This document shows, piece after piece, positions 21,368-32,808 of a DNA stretch of 64,000 nucleotides; positions within the stretch are counted from its first letter, which is position 1; every line of letters starts with the position of its first letter. The position numbers and the translations under genes are program-made. The notes below the pieces were generated by a model. The model made no database searches. It was not told where the DNA came from and saw only the letters and a list, made by a program, of their open reading frames with translations. The DNA is from Earliella scabrosa (lineage: Eukaryota > Basidiomycota > Agaricomycetes > Polyporales > Polyporaceae). The DNA lies in NCBI GenBank assembly GCA_022605405.1, contig JABYQQ010000019.1, positions 806,001-870,000 of the forward strand, in the 5' to 3' direction.

Positions 21368-21384
21368 GCGCAGGGCTCATAACC
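21368..21384 (-). other. Primer-binding site, half initiator tRNA-Met
   Basis: GGTTATGAGCCCTGCGC on the minus strand directly follows the 5' LTR. Its complement, GCGCAGGGCTCATAACC, matches from memory the anticodon arm of yeast initiator tRNA-Met, not the 3' CCA end. Priming by a tRNA cut in the anticodon loop is known for Drosophila copia. Confidence 0.75.
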
Positions 21385-21605
21385 TGTCGCAACTTTAACC
21401 GGCTCGAGGGAGAACGGATTAATTGGCGTGTATACGACGACTATGTACAGGTGTTTATATACTCTAAGTAGGGAAAATTCGAGATAAACATACGTAGTCC
21501 AAGAGGAAAACCTAAGTAAGAGATGACTAAGCGAGTGACTAAGCATATACCATAAGGGGGGGTACAGATGACTAATACGAGCGCTAAATTGCTCAACTTC
21601 CGACA
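21385..21605 (-). repeat. 5' LTR of copy 1
   Basis: 221 bp, TG...CA ends, next to the primer-binding site. Confidence 0.9.
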
Positions 21606-23137
21606 GACCCACACGTCGACCGTCGGTGGTCATTGGACCCCTTGATGATGATGCTCTAGTATGTCGCACCGACTCCACTCGGTTCTGGGGCACAGACGAA
21701 TGCTAATACGTCCGTACAGCGACGATTGGAGGATATGGGCTATCAGCGCCTCCTCTTCTCTTCTTCGTCTCCACCGTGTACTCAGCTGCGTCGTTCTGAT
21801 CCACATCACACATGGTGCTGATGCACTGCTCTGGGCGACGTAACACGCCCGAGTGTCGAACTGACAAGGTGTACACCCTATACGCTGGCACGTCACAACT
21901 CGCACATGCAGACACTCGCATAGCTCCGGCCGTATTCCTCCACCGCGTTACAAGCGAAAGAACGCGGCGCAGACACGGACGCAGCACCCCGTTCTCCGGT
22001 GCCCACCATTGGTCGCGACGTAGAGATAGCCGACGTAAGCCCGCACTCAGCGAGTATATTTTCGTCTATGAAGTCATCCCCATGATGAACTGACTTGTGG
22101 GATGCAGATCATATCCTACATCAGTCAGATGCAAGTACGCGCGCACGGATGGTGAAGGAAGTCGAGCCATCTGTCCTGGGACATCGCCAGACATCCGCGG
22201 ATCAGTAGGAACGTGTCCTTGGACAGTGGCCTTTGACCGGGTCTATGTCATCTACGACATCGGATCTGGAAGAAATGTCATCCATATACATGGGCGGCGA
22301 CCAGACGTCGACCGCAGCGCCTGCACAAGAGGTCCCTACTTCGTATGCTATTGTCGATGACATCTCATTGCCCCATCATTGAGACTCAGACAAGAACACA
22401 TTGTGAAGTAGACGGGCATACAGCGGCCAACTTGACGTCACACCGTGAACATATGATGGCGCCCACCGGGGGGAAATGAATTGACGTGCGTTGCGGTCGC
22501 CGCATGTTCGTCCGCTTCCCGCGCGCGAGGCGGTAAGGCGGTTCAGAATCGTGCTGCCTTATGGAAGGTACGTACTTAGATCAAGACTGTCCAACATCCG
22601 GGTGTCAGATTGAGTATTAGGCGGATGATTCACGCATACTCACTCGTGTAGCCGGTCTATAGGTAACGTCGTCTGGCCTGCATATGGGGGCGAACGCGCA
22701 AACAGCGAAGCTCCATTGACAGCTTCGGACCCGAATTGAGCGCCATCCTGTGCAAACATCCGGACATTGTCAGTCCGCACCGTACGTAGATGTCTCGCAA
22801 ACGGGCACACACGATGACGCACCACGATACGCTCTTCACCAATCGCACCTGTGCGGAGGCAGTAGCAGCGGTCTGCCCGCCCTTAATCAAGTGGAGCTGG
22901 TACGACATATGGAAGACATACCAGAACTGCTTCTGAAGCTCCGACACAAGGCGGACCAAGCGCACGTTGATACGCGACAGACAAGGATGGCGAGAGTGAG
23001 TTATTCGCGAGCGGGCGCAAGGTACGTATGTTTGCAGATGATGTTGAGTGATCTTGCTGAGTATCGCGCTATGTTACTCCCCAATGTTCGCGCGTGTAGG
23101 ACTTGGGCATTGCAGTCAGCCATCGTTCTCTACTAGG
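21606..23137. other. No gene seen
   Basis: 1.5 kb between the LTR element and the hydrophobin-like locus. No convincing gene, repeat or RNA. Confidence 0.45.
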
Positions 23138-23144
23138 TATAAAG
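23138..23144 (+). promoter_or_regulatory. TATA box before hydrophobin-like locus
   Basis: TATAAAG, 85 nt upstream of the former start position at 23223; matches the layout of the intact gene. Confidence 0.5.
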
Positions 23145-23222
23145 GTCGGTCAGCATCCTGCCATGGCCACAACGAACACTCACCAGTCGTTCTAGCACTC
23201 GAGCTCTCTCAACGCCTTCGCC

Positions 23223-23688
23223 ATCTTCTCTCAGCTCATCGCCTTCTCTGCTCTCGCAATCCTTGCCGCCGCCACCCCCACGCCCGCTCCGGCCGCGTCC
23301 TGCAGCACCGCACCCATCCAGTGCTGCCAACAGGTCCTTCCCGCCGGCAGCGCGGCGGTTGCGCCCATCCTGAAGTCCATCGGCGTCGTTGTGCAGGACG
23401 TTACCGCCCTCGTCGGCCTCACCTGCTCGCCGATCACCGTCATCGGCGTCGGTTCTGGTGATGAATGGTGAGTCTATACGGACTTCTTGCCAGTGGGGGA
23501 CGCGGGTACTGACTCGCGCGCGCATAGCTCTGCGCAGACCGTGTGCTGCGAGAACAACTCTGTCGGTGCGTCGCCCGCCCAGGCCGCGCGATTGTGGCGG
23601 ACTCCGAGTATGGTTGGGAAATACTGACTCTGCATGTCCGATACTAGGGGGCCTCATCTCCATTGGCTGCGTGCCGATCACCCTCTAG
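23223..23688 (+). pseudogene. Hydrophobin copy without start codon
   Basis: Exons 23223-23467, 23528-23565 and 23648-23688 give a 107-codon class I hydrophobin with all eight cysteines, the same splice phases and the same exon 2 and 3 lengths as the intact gene. Where the intact gene has ATG, this one has ATC (23223-23225, IFSQLIAFSALAIL). An in-frame ATG exists 20 codons upstream (23163) but is cut off by TAG at 23193-23195. Promoter and untranslated leader are clearly homologous to the intact gene. Either the gene was silenced by a single start-codon change, or it uses a non-AUG start, or an unseen upstream exon supplies one. Confidence 0.8.
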
Positions 23689-24341
23689 AGGGAGTCGGTC
23701 GGTCGAACGCGTAACGCATCGTTCGTGAAATCGATGTGCCGGACTTGGAGTACCAATGTAGGAGCGTGGTTGCCCGGGCCGTAACTGCAAGAAATGGTTC
23801 AATGTACATGGTTGCGTTTGTATGCCAGATGTCGTCGATCGTGTGAATTGTTGTTCCTCTGGCCAGTGTGCGCATGTCAGATATTCTGCACGAGTTCTCC
23901 GATCATTCAAGTTGGAGATCAGGTCGCCTCACCGCAGCATCCACAAACAACCCATAAGCGTCAATGATCAGCTTATGCGTACTACTAGACCAAGCGAGAG
24001 TATTATATAAGAGGAGAACACCGTTGCCTGTGGCCTGAGGAATGGTGCAGTTCAATCATAATGATTTCAATCTGGCGGATGCTCAAGCGCTCACGTTCGG
24101 AGGGACCCACGTGCGGATCATACCGGAACGATTAGTCAGCTACATCGGCCCAGGCTTCCTCCGCAGTGACTTCTGTCAACTCCTTCATCTATGTAGTACT
24201 TAGCAGAACACTCCGTAAGCTTGAGCGAGTCTGTTATACTGCGTGGCTGGTCTTTCACTAATCGCAGCGAATAGCGACTGTCCAAGTGCCTGATTCCAGC
24301 CCTTGTACAAATCATCAACACGGTTCGACTGTCGTTGAGGC
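23689..24341. other. Intergenic, no gene seen
   Basis: 650 bp between the hydrophobin-like locus and the F-box cluster. Nothing recognised. Confidence 0.4.
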
Positions 24342-25717
24342 ATGTCGGAGTCTGGATCCCGTCACTACGCAGTGCAAGAGATCGTCGACTACATCATCGA
24401 CTGTATAGGAGAAGATCCCAGTACTCTCGCCCAGTGCTCTCTTGTGAGTCGAAATTGGAGGCCTCGAGCAAGATATCACCTGTTCTCTAGAGTGGTTTTC
24501 CCCATCGCGCTCCGTGTCGGTCTGCAAACACCACGACGCACTTCGTATGACGAAGTGGTCCAAGCCAATCCCGACCTTGCTTTGTGCGCACGTTACCTCC
24601 ATCTATACAGCGACATCGACTGCTACGGCTACCCTGCGATGAAGACGCTGTATCTCGCACAACTCTCAAATCTGCGCAACGTCCATTCCTTGATTATACG
24701 GAATTTCACGTATGAATCCCTGTTGGATGTCGCCAAAGCAGCTATCCTGACATTCCCTCTCCTCACAACCCTTGTGTTTGACGGTGCCATGGGGTCGAGA
24801 CTCGAACATGCTGGGAGCGGTCCTCATCGAACTGCTGCGCAGGGGATCGCGGTGCGCGCTACCTCGGACCGTTCTTGCGCCCTGAAGGAACTCTCGCTGT
24901 CAAATCTGAAGGCCGATCCTAGAACGATGCACCACCAATTCTTTGCACTCGCTGAAGGGCTAGGCAAGGCAGGCGAGCTCTCTTCGCTCAGATCCCTAGA
25001 GCTTACAGGGGATACATGCTTCCCGGGACTCGTTCCAGTTTGGTTCCCCTTCATCCGCGCTATCGGCGCCTCTCTGCGGCATTACGCCTTCAGTCTCCAC
25101 TACCTAGGCATGGACGAAGTCGGTGATTTTGGGGACTACCAAGGGCTCGAGGAACCTCGTCTCCGTAAGTTCTCCCTGTTCGTTGCTGGTACACTGCGGT
25201 CCTCGCTGACGTCTATCATCATTTCATAGAAGAGAAGGTGTCAGAGGCCTACGGTGTCTTGCTGCACTGCCCTAACCTTCGAACCCTGCGCGTGAAGTGC
25301 GAAGGGCTGTCTACATTGAGGCATGCCCTGGACGAGAATTATACGGATCCGAATCCACTCATATCTCCCTTCTTTCTCGAGGCGCTGTGCAGCATCCTCT
25401 CGCGTTCAACACCAGCCCTTCCGCACCTTGAGACACTCGCGTTCCACTTCTTTTCTGTGCCCATCGAGTCACTCGCTCTCTGTTCTGGCGCGTGGACAGC
25501 GCTGGCGCGCACGCTTGGCTCCACCGACCGCTATCCCCACTTCCGGTGTCTCGCCATCGAGTTCGAGGAGATGATGGTGTATGGAGGAAAACAAGACTGC
25601 GGCGAATACAATCCAGACGAGAGGACTACCTTCGCGAAGGGCATGTTCAACTGCTTTGAGGAGGCAGGTGTCAGAGTCGAAGTTTCTACGCGACAGTGCC
25701 ACTGGAGCATCGGATAG
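24342..25717 (+). CDS. F-box/LRR-like protein 1
   Basis: Exons 24342-25164 and 25230-25717 encode 436 residues. An F-box occupies about residues 9-50 (VQEIVDYIIDCIGEDPSTLA, then SLVSRNWRPRARYHLF). Degenerate leucine-rich stretches follow (LRNVHSLIIRNFTYESL, LSSLRSLELTG). The family's common C-terminal part contains ISPFFLEAL and RYPHFRCLAIEFEEM. F-box proteins bind Skp1 and present substrates to SCF ubiquitin ligases; the LRR-like part probably selects the substrate, which is unknown. The intron is phase 1, as in most paralogues here. It is most like the genes at 31495 and 35330. Confidence 0.85.
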
Positions 25718-25979
25718 GGGACGACCGTGTCTACTCGCTCACATGATGTTCTGCTGATTGCAACATACGACAGTGTCGCACTCTGCTCATAGGAGGGAAT
25801 TTGCTTGGCCTACTTACGGAACGGGAGGCTGCGCCCATCTCCCCAAGCAGCAGCAGGAGCGTCTTCCGTGTGCCACCTATAGACGCTTGGACGGGACCGT
25901 CTGGGACCGTGAGCAAATGACTCCTCTGTGTCCTCCCACCACCCATTATCTCTTCCCATCGCTGTCTTCTCCCTACACG
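25718..25979. other. Short intergenic
   Basis: Spacer between two co-oriented F-box genes; nothing recognised. Confidence 0.4.
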
Positions 25980-27207
25980 ATGCCTCAAGCCCTGCCCTTT
26001 GATGTGATATGTCGTATCCTCGACCTCCTTCCCGACGAACATCCTACCCTGCGGTCATTCTCGCTAACTAATCGAGCCATACACCCTCACGCACGAGCCC
26101 TCCTGTTCCGCAAGATCAGCCTTACTTCCGGTGACCAGACGTACTGGTTGTTCACTGAACTGCTTGCGAAGTGCGCGACAATCGGTCCGCTGGTTCAGCA
26201 TCTCGCGATCAGGGACTTGGAACCGTCTATCCTTCCGGAGAATCTGATGTTTAGCCGCCTCCTCAACCTACACACACTCGACCTGCACTCGGTCGCCTTT
26301 CGCTCCACCTACGCCTTATGCGTATTGCTTGCATCGATGCCTTGCCTCACGACTTTGACCTGTACCCGAGTCATTCTTCGTCCCCCCAGTTCCTCGATAC
26401 CCCCTCCGTCCACCGTTCCCCATATGGGCATCCCACCCCAGCTGAAGACTGTCCTCATGAGCCAGATGCCATTGACAATCTCTTCAAGGAGCCACAACGA
26501 AATCGCGCTCCCGAACCAGCTCGCAACGTGGATCTCAACAACCTCAGACTGCGTCCAATCTTTGCATACTGTGGACCTGGATGTCTCAGTTCCGGAAGCC
26601 TATCGGGCGTGGATGTCGCTCATAGCTACCGCAGCGCGCACATCTCTCGTTTCTCTCTCTATCTGCACCTACAATGATTTAGTCCCGGGCTTTAGTAAGT
26701 CATGTGATTCGAGCGGAACGCATCTCGACTAACTCACTGCGTTTTCCCCTTGCAGCGACGTTCCATGCTGCTCTGTTCAATGCACTATCTACCTGCGTCT
26801 CGCTTACCTCCCTCACTCTCAAGCTCGCTCGAACCTCACATCGGACGTTCCAATCGAGCACTACTAGCACGGGAACGTTCCTAGAGTCCCTCTCCGCCTT
26901 TCTTGAGAAGTCTCCCATTCCGCTCCCGGGGCTTTCCCATCTCACACTCCACATCCAGACTCGCAACTTGCAGTGGCTGATCTCTCCGGATGAGACCGTC
27001 TGCGCGCGTCTCGCTCGCGCTCTGGTCCCGATGCGATACCCCGAATTCGCGCGCTTCACGGTCGTCATCCTCAAGACAAGCTGGAAAGGACGCGCAGACG
27101 CTGTCCATGGCCGCGATCAGCGCGTACTGGGGATGGGCCAATGGAGACGGGCACTCGCTCCGTTTGAGGAGATGGACGGCGTACAGCTTGATGTGCGGCT
27201 ATCGTGA
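25980..27207 (+). CDS. F-box/LRR-like protein 2
   Basis: Exons 25980-26694 and 26756-27207 encode 388 residues. The F-box begins almost at the start (MPQALPFDVICRILDLLPDE, then FSLTNRAIHPHARALLFRKI), which is why this ATG was preferred over an open upstream extension. LRR-like repeats follow (LLNLHTLDLHSVAF, CLTTLTCTRV, CVSLTSLTLKLA). It keeps the phase-1 intron, but its sequence is more distant from its neighbours; it lacks the ISPFFLEAL block. A substrate-receptor role in an SCF ligase is inferred. Confidence 0.8.
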
Positions 27208-28619
27208 GATGAGCGGTCGTACGTTTGGATGCCGTCGGTAAGTACCCTTGTATGCGAGTACATCGCCCGGTGCTAACGTTTCGTTAGGGCAGTCAAGGGT
27301 CTATGTCAGACTGTTTTTAGTCGATGTAGTATTGGCAATATCTATTGAGGTACCCGCGCCGCAGTGAGCGCGTTGGTACTGCGACGATGAACAAGTGACA
27401 ACCTCAAACAGCGCAGCAAGTCTGGTTGATACCGTGTAGGTTATGCGCAGAGTTAACAAGGTTCAGGCTGACGTCGCTAGTGCAGAGAGGGCCGGCTGTG
27501 ACCGGTGGGAGCTAGACTGGATAAGTCTTTTTGCTATGTGGCTTCGCGCAGCAGGAGGTTCACGGTCGATGCGTTCATTTTGCCAACGTGTCATGCTAAT
27601 GAACTCTGCAGCGGCTGGTATGAGTACATACGCGTGCACTTCGCCCTTGCGGCTTCGAAAATGGTCGATCCAGAGTCCAGACTGTCTCCCCAACCTACCC
27701 GCAGCAGAGCCTGTATTCTTGTTACGGCGCGATTGCGGTCGAGGCGCCTTTAACGCGAGCAAACTTGTTTACCACTGGACAAAGTTAGGTCTGTACCTGT
27801 TCCTTGAGAGATATGCTTACCCGTTTCTCATCCCATAGGGTGGAACCCACGAGCGGATCAAGTGTATGCACCCTCGCGCTTATTGGACATCCGTGTTCGC
27901 TGACCCCAGGCATAGATACGAGCCGTACGTGTGGATGTTAACAAGAGCACTGATCCAGAATGTCGTAAGTTACCCATCGCTTGACCGGTAATCTGTACTC
28001 AACATCGCGTACAACGCTCTAGCTTTCGTGTTCGTCCAGAGTCCTCTCAGCACCAATAGTGACCGTCGGCTGCCTCTGTGAAATCCATACGGCCTGGTCA
28101 ACCCTGGTGGGCCATTGCTCCGAGCACGCTCAGACTCGCGATTCCTGTTCCGCGTGCTCCTGTGCGGTGAGTTATCAAACTGCCTATAGACAGTGTTTCT
28201 GCGGCTCACATCTATCTTTAACCCTCCGCAGAGGGACATCATCCAGCATCCCCCGCCTAGATGTTTCCAGACCCGCGGCGCGGACGACTGCGTTGGTACA
28301 TATGACGGCATGAGTGGCGCGATACCCTTCCAGGGCATTTTCACTCACAGTTCGTAAAGTTTCCATCCAACTCTCCATAGCCATAGGAACATCCTATAAT
28401 TCAACATCTACGTCAAACCTCCGGATCCTCGGGGCTGACGAGGATCACCTCCTCTCGTGGAGTCCCCTGAGTGGCTCACGCCGGACGAAGATCGGCTCAA
28501 GGCATGCCGCAGCCGGTGATAATACTAAAGACGCATAAATACGGTGGATTCTACATGGAGATGTATCATCTCCATCACACCCTTTGCACCCACACAACTG
28601 TCGTCCTCCAACACCCACA
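27208..28619. other. No convincing gene
   Basis: 1.4 kb. The minus-strand frame 28384-28184 (starting MAMESWMETLRT) looks slightly protein-like, but I could not build a spliced model or name a family. Confidence 0.35.
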
Positions 28620-29029
28620 ATGAAGCCAATTTCCATCCTCTCTTGCCTCTTGTTCGCCGTCCTCGCCGTCGTCGACAATGTGCGTCGGGGTCTCCTTGCT
28701 CTCTCTCCTCCACCTCGTCATCGCTGATCGTGACCTTCCGTTCCAGTCACTTGCGATGCCTGCAGCCCAGCCCCCTCAGGCAGACGTACGCTCGCTCTAC
28801 ATGTTCCCTGCTTCCTGTTCGACTAACACTTCGCCGCGCTCGACAGGATGAGCTTGTGGCCTTGGGACGCAGCGTACGTACTCTTTACACCATCATACAC
28901 CCAGCCTGGTGCTCACTCCAGTCGTTGGCACAGGGATTACGATTGATGAGTGCAACGAAGAAATCGTTCTTTAAGTACGATGTTCTCCGCCAAAATGTGT
29001 TACGGAAAGTTGTGCCCGTGAGAAAATAG
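28620..29029 (+). CDS. Small secreted protein, 77 residues
   Basis: Four exons (28620-28679, 28747-28785, 28847-28873, 28922-29029), all split in phase 0, join to 77 residues. The first exon is a signal peptide (MKPISILSCLLFAVLAVVDN). A short Ala/Pro/Gln stretch (AMPAAQPPQADDELVAL) precedes a basic C-terminal part (KKSFFKYDVLRQ, VLRKVVPVRK). The mature part has no cysteine. Each exon being a whole number of codons, with good GT and AG ends, supports the model. No homologue recognised; small basic secreted proteins are often effectors or processed peptides, but that is only a possibility. Confidence 0.55.
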
Positions 29030-31494
29030 TTCATACTCCGATTACACAGAGTAAGAGCAGAGTAAGCGCTGACATAAGCACTGGTAACAAAGTTTCTTAC
29101 TGAGCCAACCCTAAACTGAGGTTAGCTGAGTCGCGCGGGAACCTGTTAGCCGCCCACAGCACTGCCACTATGTCTAGCTTTGCTTTTATCCTATACATTG
29201 CACATTGATACTAGTTACATAGTAATGGAAGATATAGGTGGGCTTGCATATCTTAAAACGCAAAATAAGCGCCCAAATGGCCGAAAATCCGAAGCTTTCT
29301 GTGCCTCGCTTTCGACTGGGACACAGAAAGCTTCGGATTTTCGGCCGATGGTGCTCAGCAGTTCCTGGTCACATGACCCCTGACAATCTCAGATTGTAGC
29401 CATAAATGGTGGTAACAAAACGGTATATATCACTATATGTTTTTAATCAAAACTGTATGTGCTAGAGTCAAAATACAATTGCCCAAATCGGGAAGGATGG
29501 GCTGTTTTTCGCATCTCATGGGCGCTCAACGGGCGCCTATGTTGCCAAATTCGGTAGGCATAGTCATAAATATTGACTTGAGTGTGTATCTCTGTCAGTT
29601 TCTAATCAATCAATGAAGTATTATATATCATTGAAACCGGAAAAATCAGCTCTGTTCAATGGAACTGCTTTGAAGACATTCTAAATACAACTAAGGCAGA
29701 TATTCATAGCCATAGCCCTCCGGGCAGACCTGCCCACGACATCTTGCGCACAAACTGGTCCAGTCCGAGATGAACACGAATTGCTCGTGATTGGGTGGAC
29801 AAGTGCGAAGCCCACAGTACTAGTGGATCTAGGCATAAGTGCATAGCCTCAGCTCTTCCTCTCGAGAGTCTCAAGTCTCTGTGCCCACCACAGGTCATTC
29901 AGATTTGATCGTGCCGATCATCTCAACTTGAAGAGTAGTTACTAGTGGCAGTACTTACTGCGGTAGTCAAGGATTTGATCTGAGCTGATGACGCATCTGG
30001 TCATGATTCAATCGAGTCACATTCTGCAAGTTCACAATGATCTGAGGTCGCAACGCAGCTTTACACCCCGTCACCATGTAGCTGTACAGTGAAGGATTGT
30101 GAAGGCCCTCGAACGCTGTGTAACCTGCGCAGGATGGTCCGTACGTTTGGCGTTGAATGAACATGTCAGGTTAGACTGCCAGATCTGATTCAAAGATCCC
30201 GCATTACCCATCCTGAGACCTGACCACTGATCGTGGCCAGGAACTGTTAACTAATCCCCACTCATCAATCGTACCCTGCCAGACATGGCTCACTCCTCAA
30301 CAAGTACAACCGTCGCGACACCTTGGAGGCTGCCGGACGAGGCGTCCGTATTCAAAATTCTACTTGAAGCGCTATACTCACCTCGAGTCGTTCGTGCAGG
30401 GATACAACCGTCGTGATACCATGGAGGCCGCCGGACGAAGCGTAGGCGCAACGATACCATTACATGATACACTGGCAAAGCTGATGCGAACGACACAGGG
30501 CTACAACTGAATCGGAGGACCGGTTCATCTCTGTCTTACCTCAAGCTCTAATGATGGGGTAGGTCATGCTCGCTATACCTCGCTGCAACGTCCTCTCACT
30601 GCGCCTTCGATTTGGGCAGGCTAAACGACTGCTGTCATACGTGCCACTATGACGTTCTACTCTCTGTAATTTCTTAGCCGGGCGAGGAGACTATGTTTGT
30701 ACAGAGGATGCGCGGTCCTGCGCCAGATGATTCTATGTTTGACTGCAATGATGATGCTACGTGCGACAACGACGAAGTACCACGCCGTGACGCTATTGTT
30801 CGCGAAGCCTCCTTGAAGTACTCATACACTTAAGTGGATGAGTCAACTGCAGTGCGCTTGGGCATTGGGACCCGGAAGGGCCTGGCTGGCTCGACGGGCT
30901 CACGGACTCTGACAGACATCCGCTGAGCCTCCGAGTCATCAGCTCTCGACCCCCCCCCCCCCCCCGTAAGAACAGATAAAAGAGTAGCGGTTGGTTTTCT
31001 GGAGATGGGTTCGGGAATCATCGTGCGCCGATTGACGAGCGGCCCCGAGGAAAGAACCGGGCCGACTATGGAACCGCCAAGTCCAATCCTTTCGAGCGCT
31101 CGTCGATACGATCCGGCCTAGTGAGTTCCGCGGTATGGTTAATTAAGAGTTCAGACGAGATCGTGTACATATACGAGGGTTTTGATGTTCCGAAGAAGAA
31201 GGGAGTGTCGAACGAACCACGTTGCATGCCCTAGCAGACGGGCGCCGGTCATGGCTATTGCCAGAGTAGCGCACACGAGCAGGGGATTTGCCGGGCACAC
31301 GCCGCCCGATGATGGGAGCTGCAGTTGTACCATGTACCGGAGCAAATATACATATGGTACATGGGCGTGAAGGGATCGATACGCGTCACGACCTCAAGCT
31401 TGACATCGTTTCCCAGAACGTCGCGAATCCCATTAGGCTAGAGTCGTCCAATAAGTACAGGCTCATCCTCCCACCCGGGCCGGACACCGCACTA
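29030..31494. other. Gene-poor, AT-richer stretch
   Basis: About 2.4 kb with no gene. 29050-29720 is clearly AT-richer than its surroundings and contains a perfect hairpin. Two 41-bp imperfect direct repeats lie at 30305-30345 and 30403-30443. A run of 16 C lies at 30950-30965. Confidence 0.5.
29279..29346. repeat. Perfect 25-bp hairpin
   Basis: 29279-29303 and 29322-29346 are exact reverse complements (arm starts GGCCGAAAATCCGAAG), separated by 18 nt. Transcribed RNA would fold into a 25-bp stem. It lies in a non-coding AT-rich block. It could be part of a foldback element, a small-RNA precursor or a terminator; position does not decide. Confidence 0.85.
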
Positions 31495-32808
31495 CTACAT
31501 CGTGCATACGGAGAGTTCTACTGAGATACCAAGTTCGTGGAAGGGACGAAGGAGACCGGCCTGAATGCACGTAAGAATCCGTTCCTGGACGGCGGCATCC
31601 TCCGGATATCGGAAAAGCCCGACGACATAGGTCGGCTCTTCCACGCGGAGGGAGAGACGCTTCATGCGCGGATACCGGTGTTTGTCACCCAAAGCCCGCG
31701 CAAGCGCGTCGAACGCGCCTGCACACGAGGACAGCGAATGGCGGGATCCGACTACCACGAGCGACAACTCCTCCAGGAAGGGGAATGGCGCTGCATCCGG
31801 CTGTGTCAGGACACCGGCGAGCGCCTCCAGGAAGAACGGGGAGAGATCGGGGATGGCGTTGACGGATCCTGCGAAGACGGACTGCATGAGCGTGCTCGTG
31901 GCGTTGTATTGGATGCACATCTGCCGGAGTTCAGGACACTCCTGCAGTGCGCCGTACACGTGTAGGATGCTGTCGCCTGGGGAGAAGCGAAAACGCCAGT
32001 CAGTGTCCGTGTACCAACGTCACCCCTATCGGAAACGGGCGGACGTACGACTGTTCTCCGTCAATTCACCGGAGAAGACGAGCTCGTGCAGGCTGACCGC
32101 ACAGTCTTGGAGTGACGTCGCGATGGAAGGGAAGAATGGAATCCATCCGGCGCAAGCACCCGCGCTTGAGAGGAGCGCCAGCGAGGTCAGGGCGTTGGGC
32201 GAGAGCGCTCCAGCATCCATTAGGGCAAGAGCGAACGCCGCGGAGTCGTGCTCGGGAACAAGCTCTCCGATCGGCTCGCCCGTGAAGCGTACTGCCTTGA
32301 GCGGACGAGACGCACGAGGCTGGTTCAGGAGAGGGGGAGGTGTGGGTGAGAACGGGCGCAGTGCCAGTTGCTGCCGGACGAGGACGCTGTTCAGCGTAAT
32401 CTCCTCGAGTCTCGGGAAGGCGCAGAGGGTAGGGACGAGATCCGCGAGTGATCGGAACTCGAAGCGCGAAAGGGTGAGAGCGCGAATGTGTTGGAGGCGA
32501 ACGCATTTGATTGCTTCTTTGTCCGTCCACCGAACGGCGTGGCCGAGGAAGCCGATGCCGTCGAGCGTAAGGGACTGGATGTACGCACTGAGCTCGGGGT
32601 TGCGGTCCAGGATCTCGTCGAACTTCGCGCAACGAGTGTACACCCCATGATAGGGAATCGGAAGGGAGACGGCTGCAAAGCGGTGGTAGTGCGCTCGAGG
32701 AAGCCAGTCGCGACTGACGAGGGCGCACGCTGAGAGAGCGCGACGATCGTCCCCGAGGAAGTCGATGACGTGCTCAACAAGTTCTTGAGGGAAGGCGGAT
32801 GTGGACAT
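31495..32808 (-). CDS. F-box/LRR-like protein 3
   Basis: Exons 32808-32049 and 31976-31495 encode 413 residues. Start chosen at MSTSAFPQELVEHVIDFLGD, where the F-box begins; two earlier in-frame ATGs (32832, 32865) are possible. Next come CALVSRDWLPRAHYHRFAAV, degenerate LRRs (LQHIRALTLSRFEF, FPRLEEITLNSV) and the shared C-terminal block LSPFFLEALAGVL with RYPRMKRLSLRVEE. The intron is phase 1. Likely an SCF substrate receptor of unknown target. Confidence 0.85.

Larger units (their letters stand above)
19955..21605 (-). mobile_element. Gag-only LTR retroelement, copy 1
   Basis: A complete small LTR element in minus orientation. The two 221-bp LTRs (21385-21605 and 19955-20175) look identical base for base and have TGTCG/CGACA ends. 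A perfect 5-bp target duplication GACCC flanks it (19950-19954 and 21606-21610). It has a primer-binding site, a polypurine tract and one gag-like gene, but no room for protease, integrase or reverse transcriptase. It is therefore non-autonomous. The gag and internal tRNA-type primer site point to the copia group. The 3' LTR lies about 130 bp upstream of the hydrophobin TATA box in the same orientation. Confidence 0.92.
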
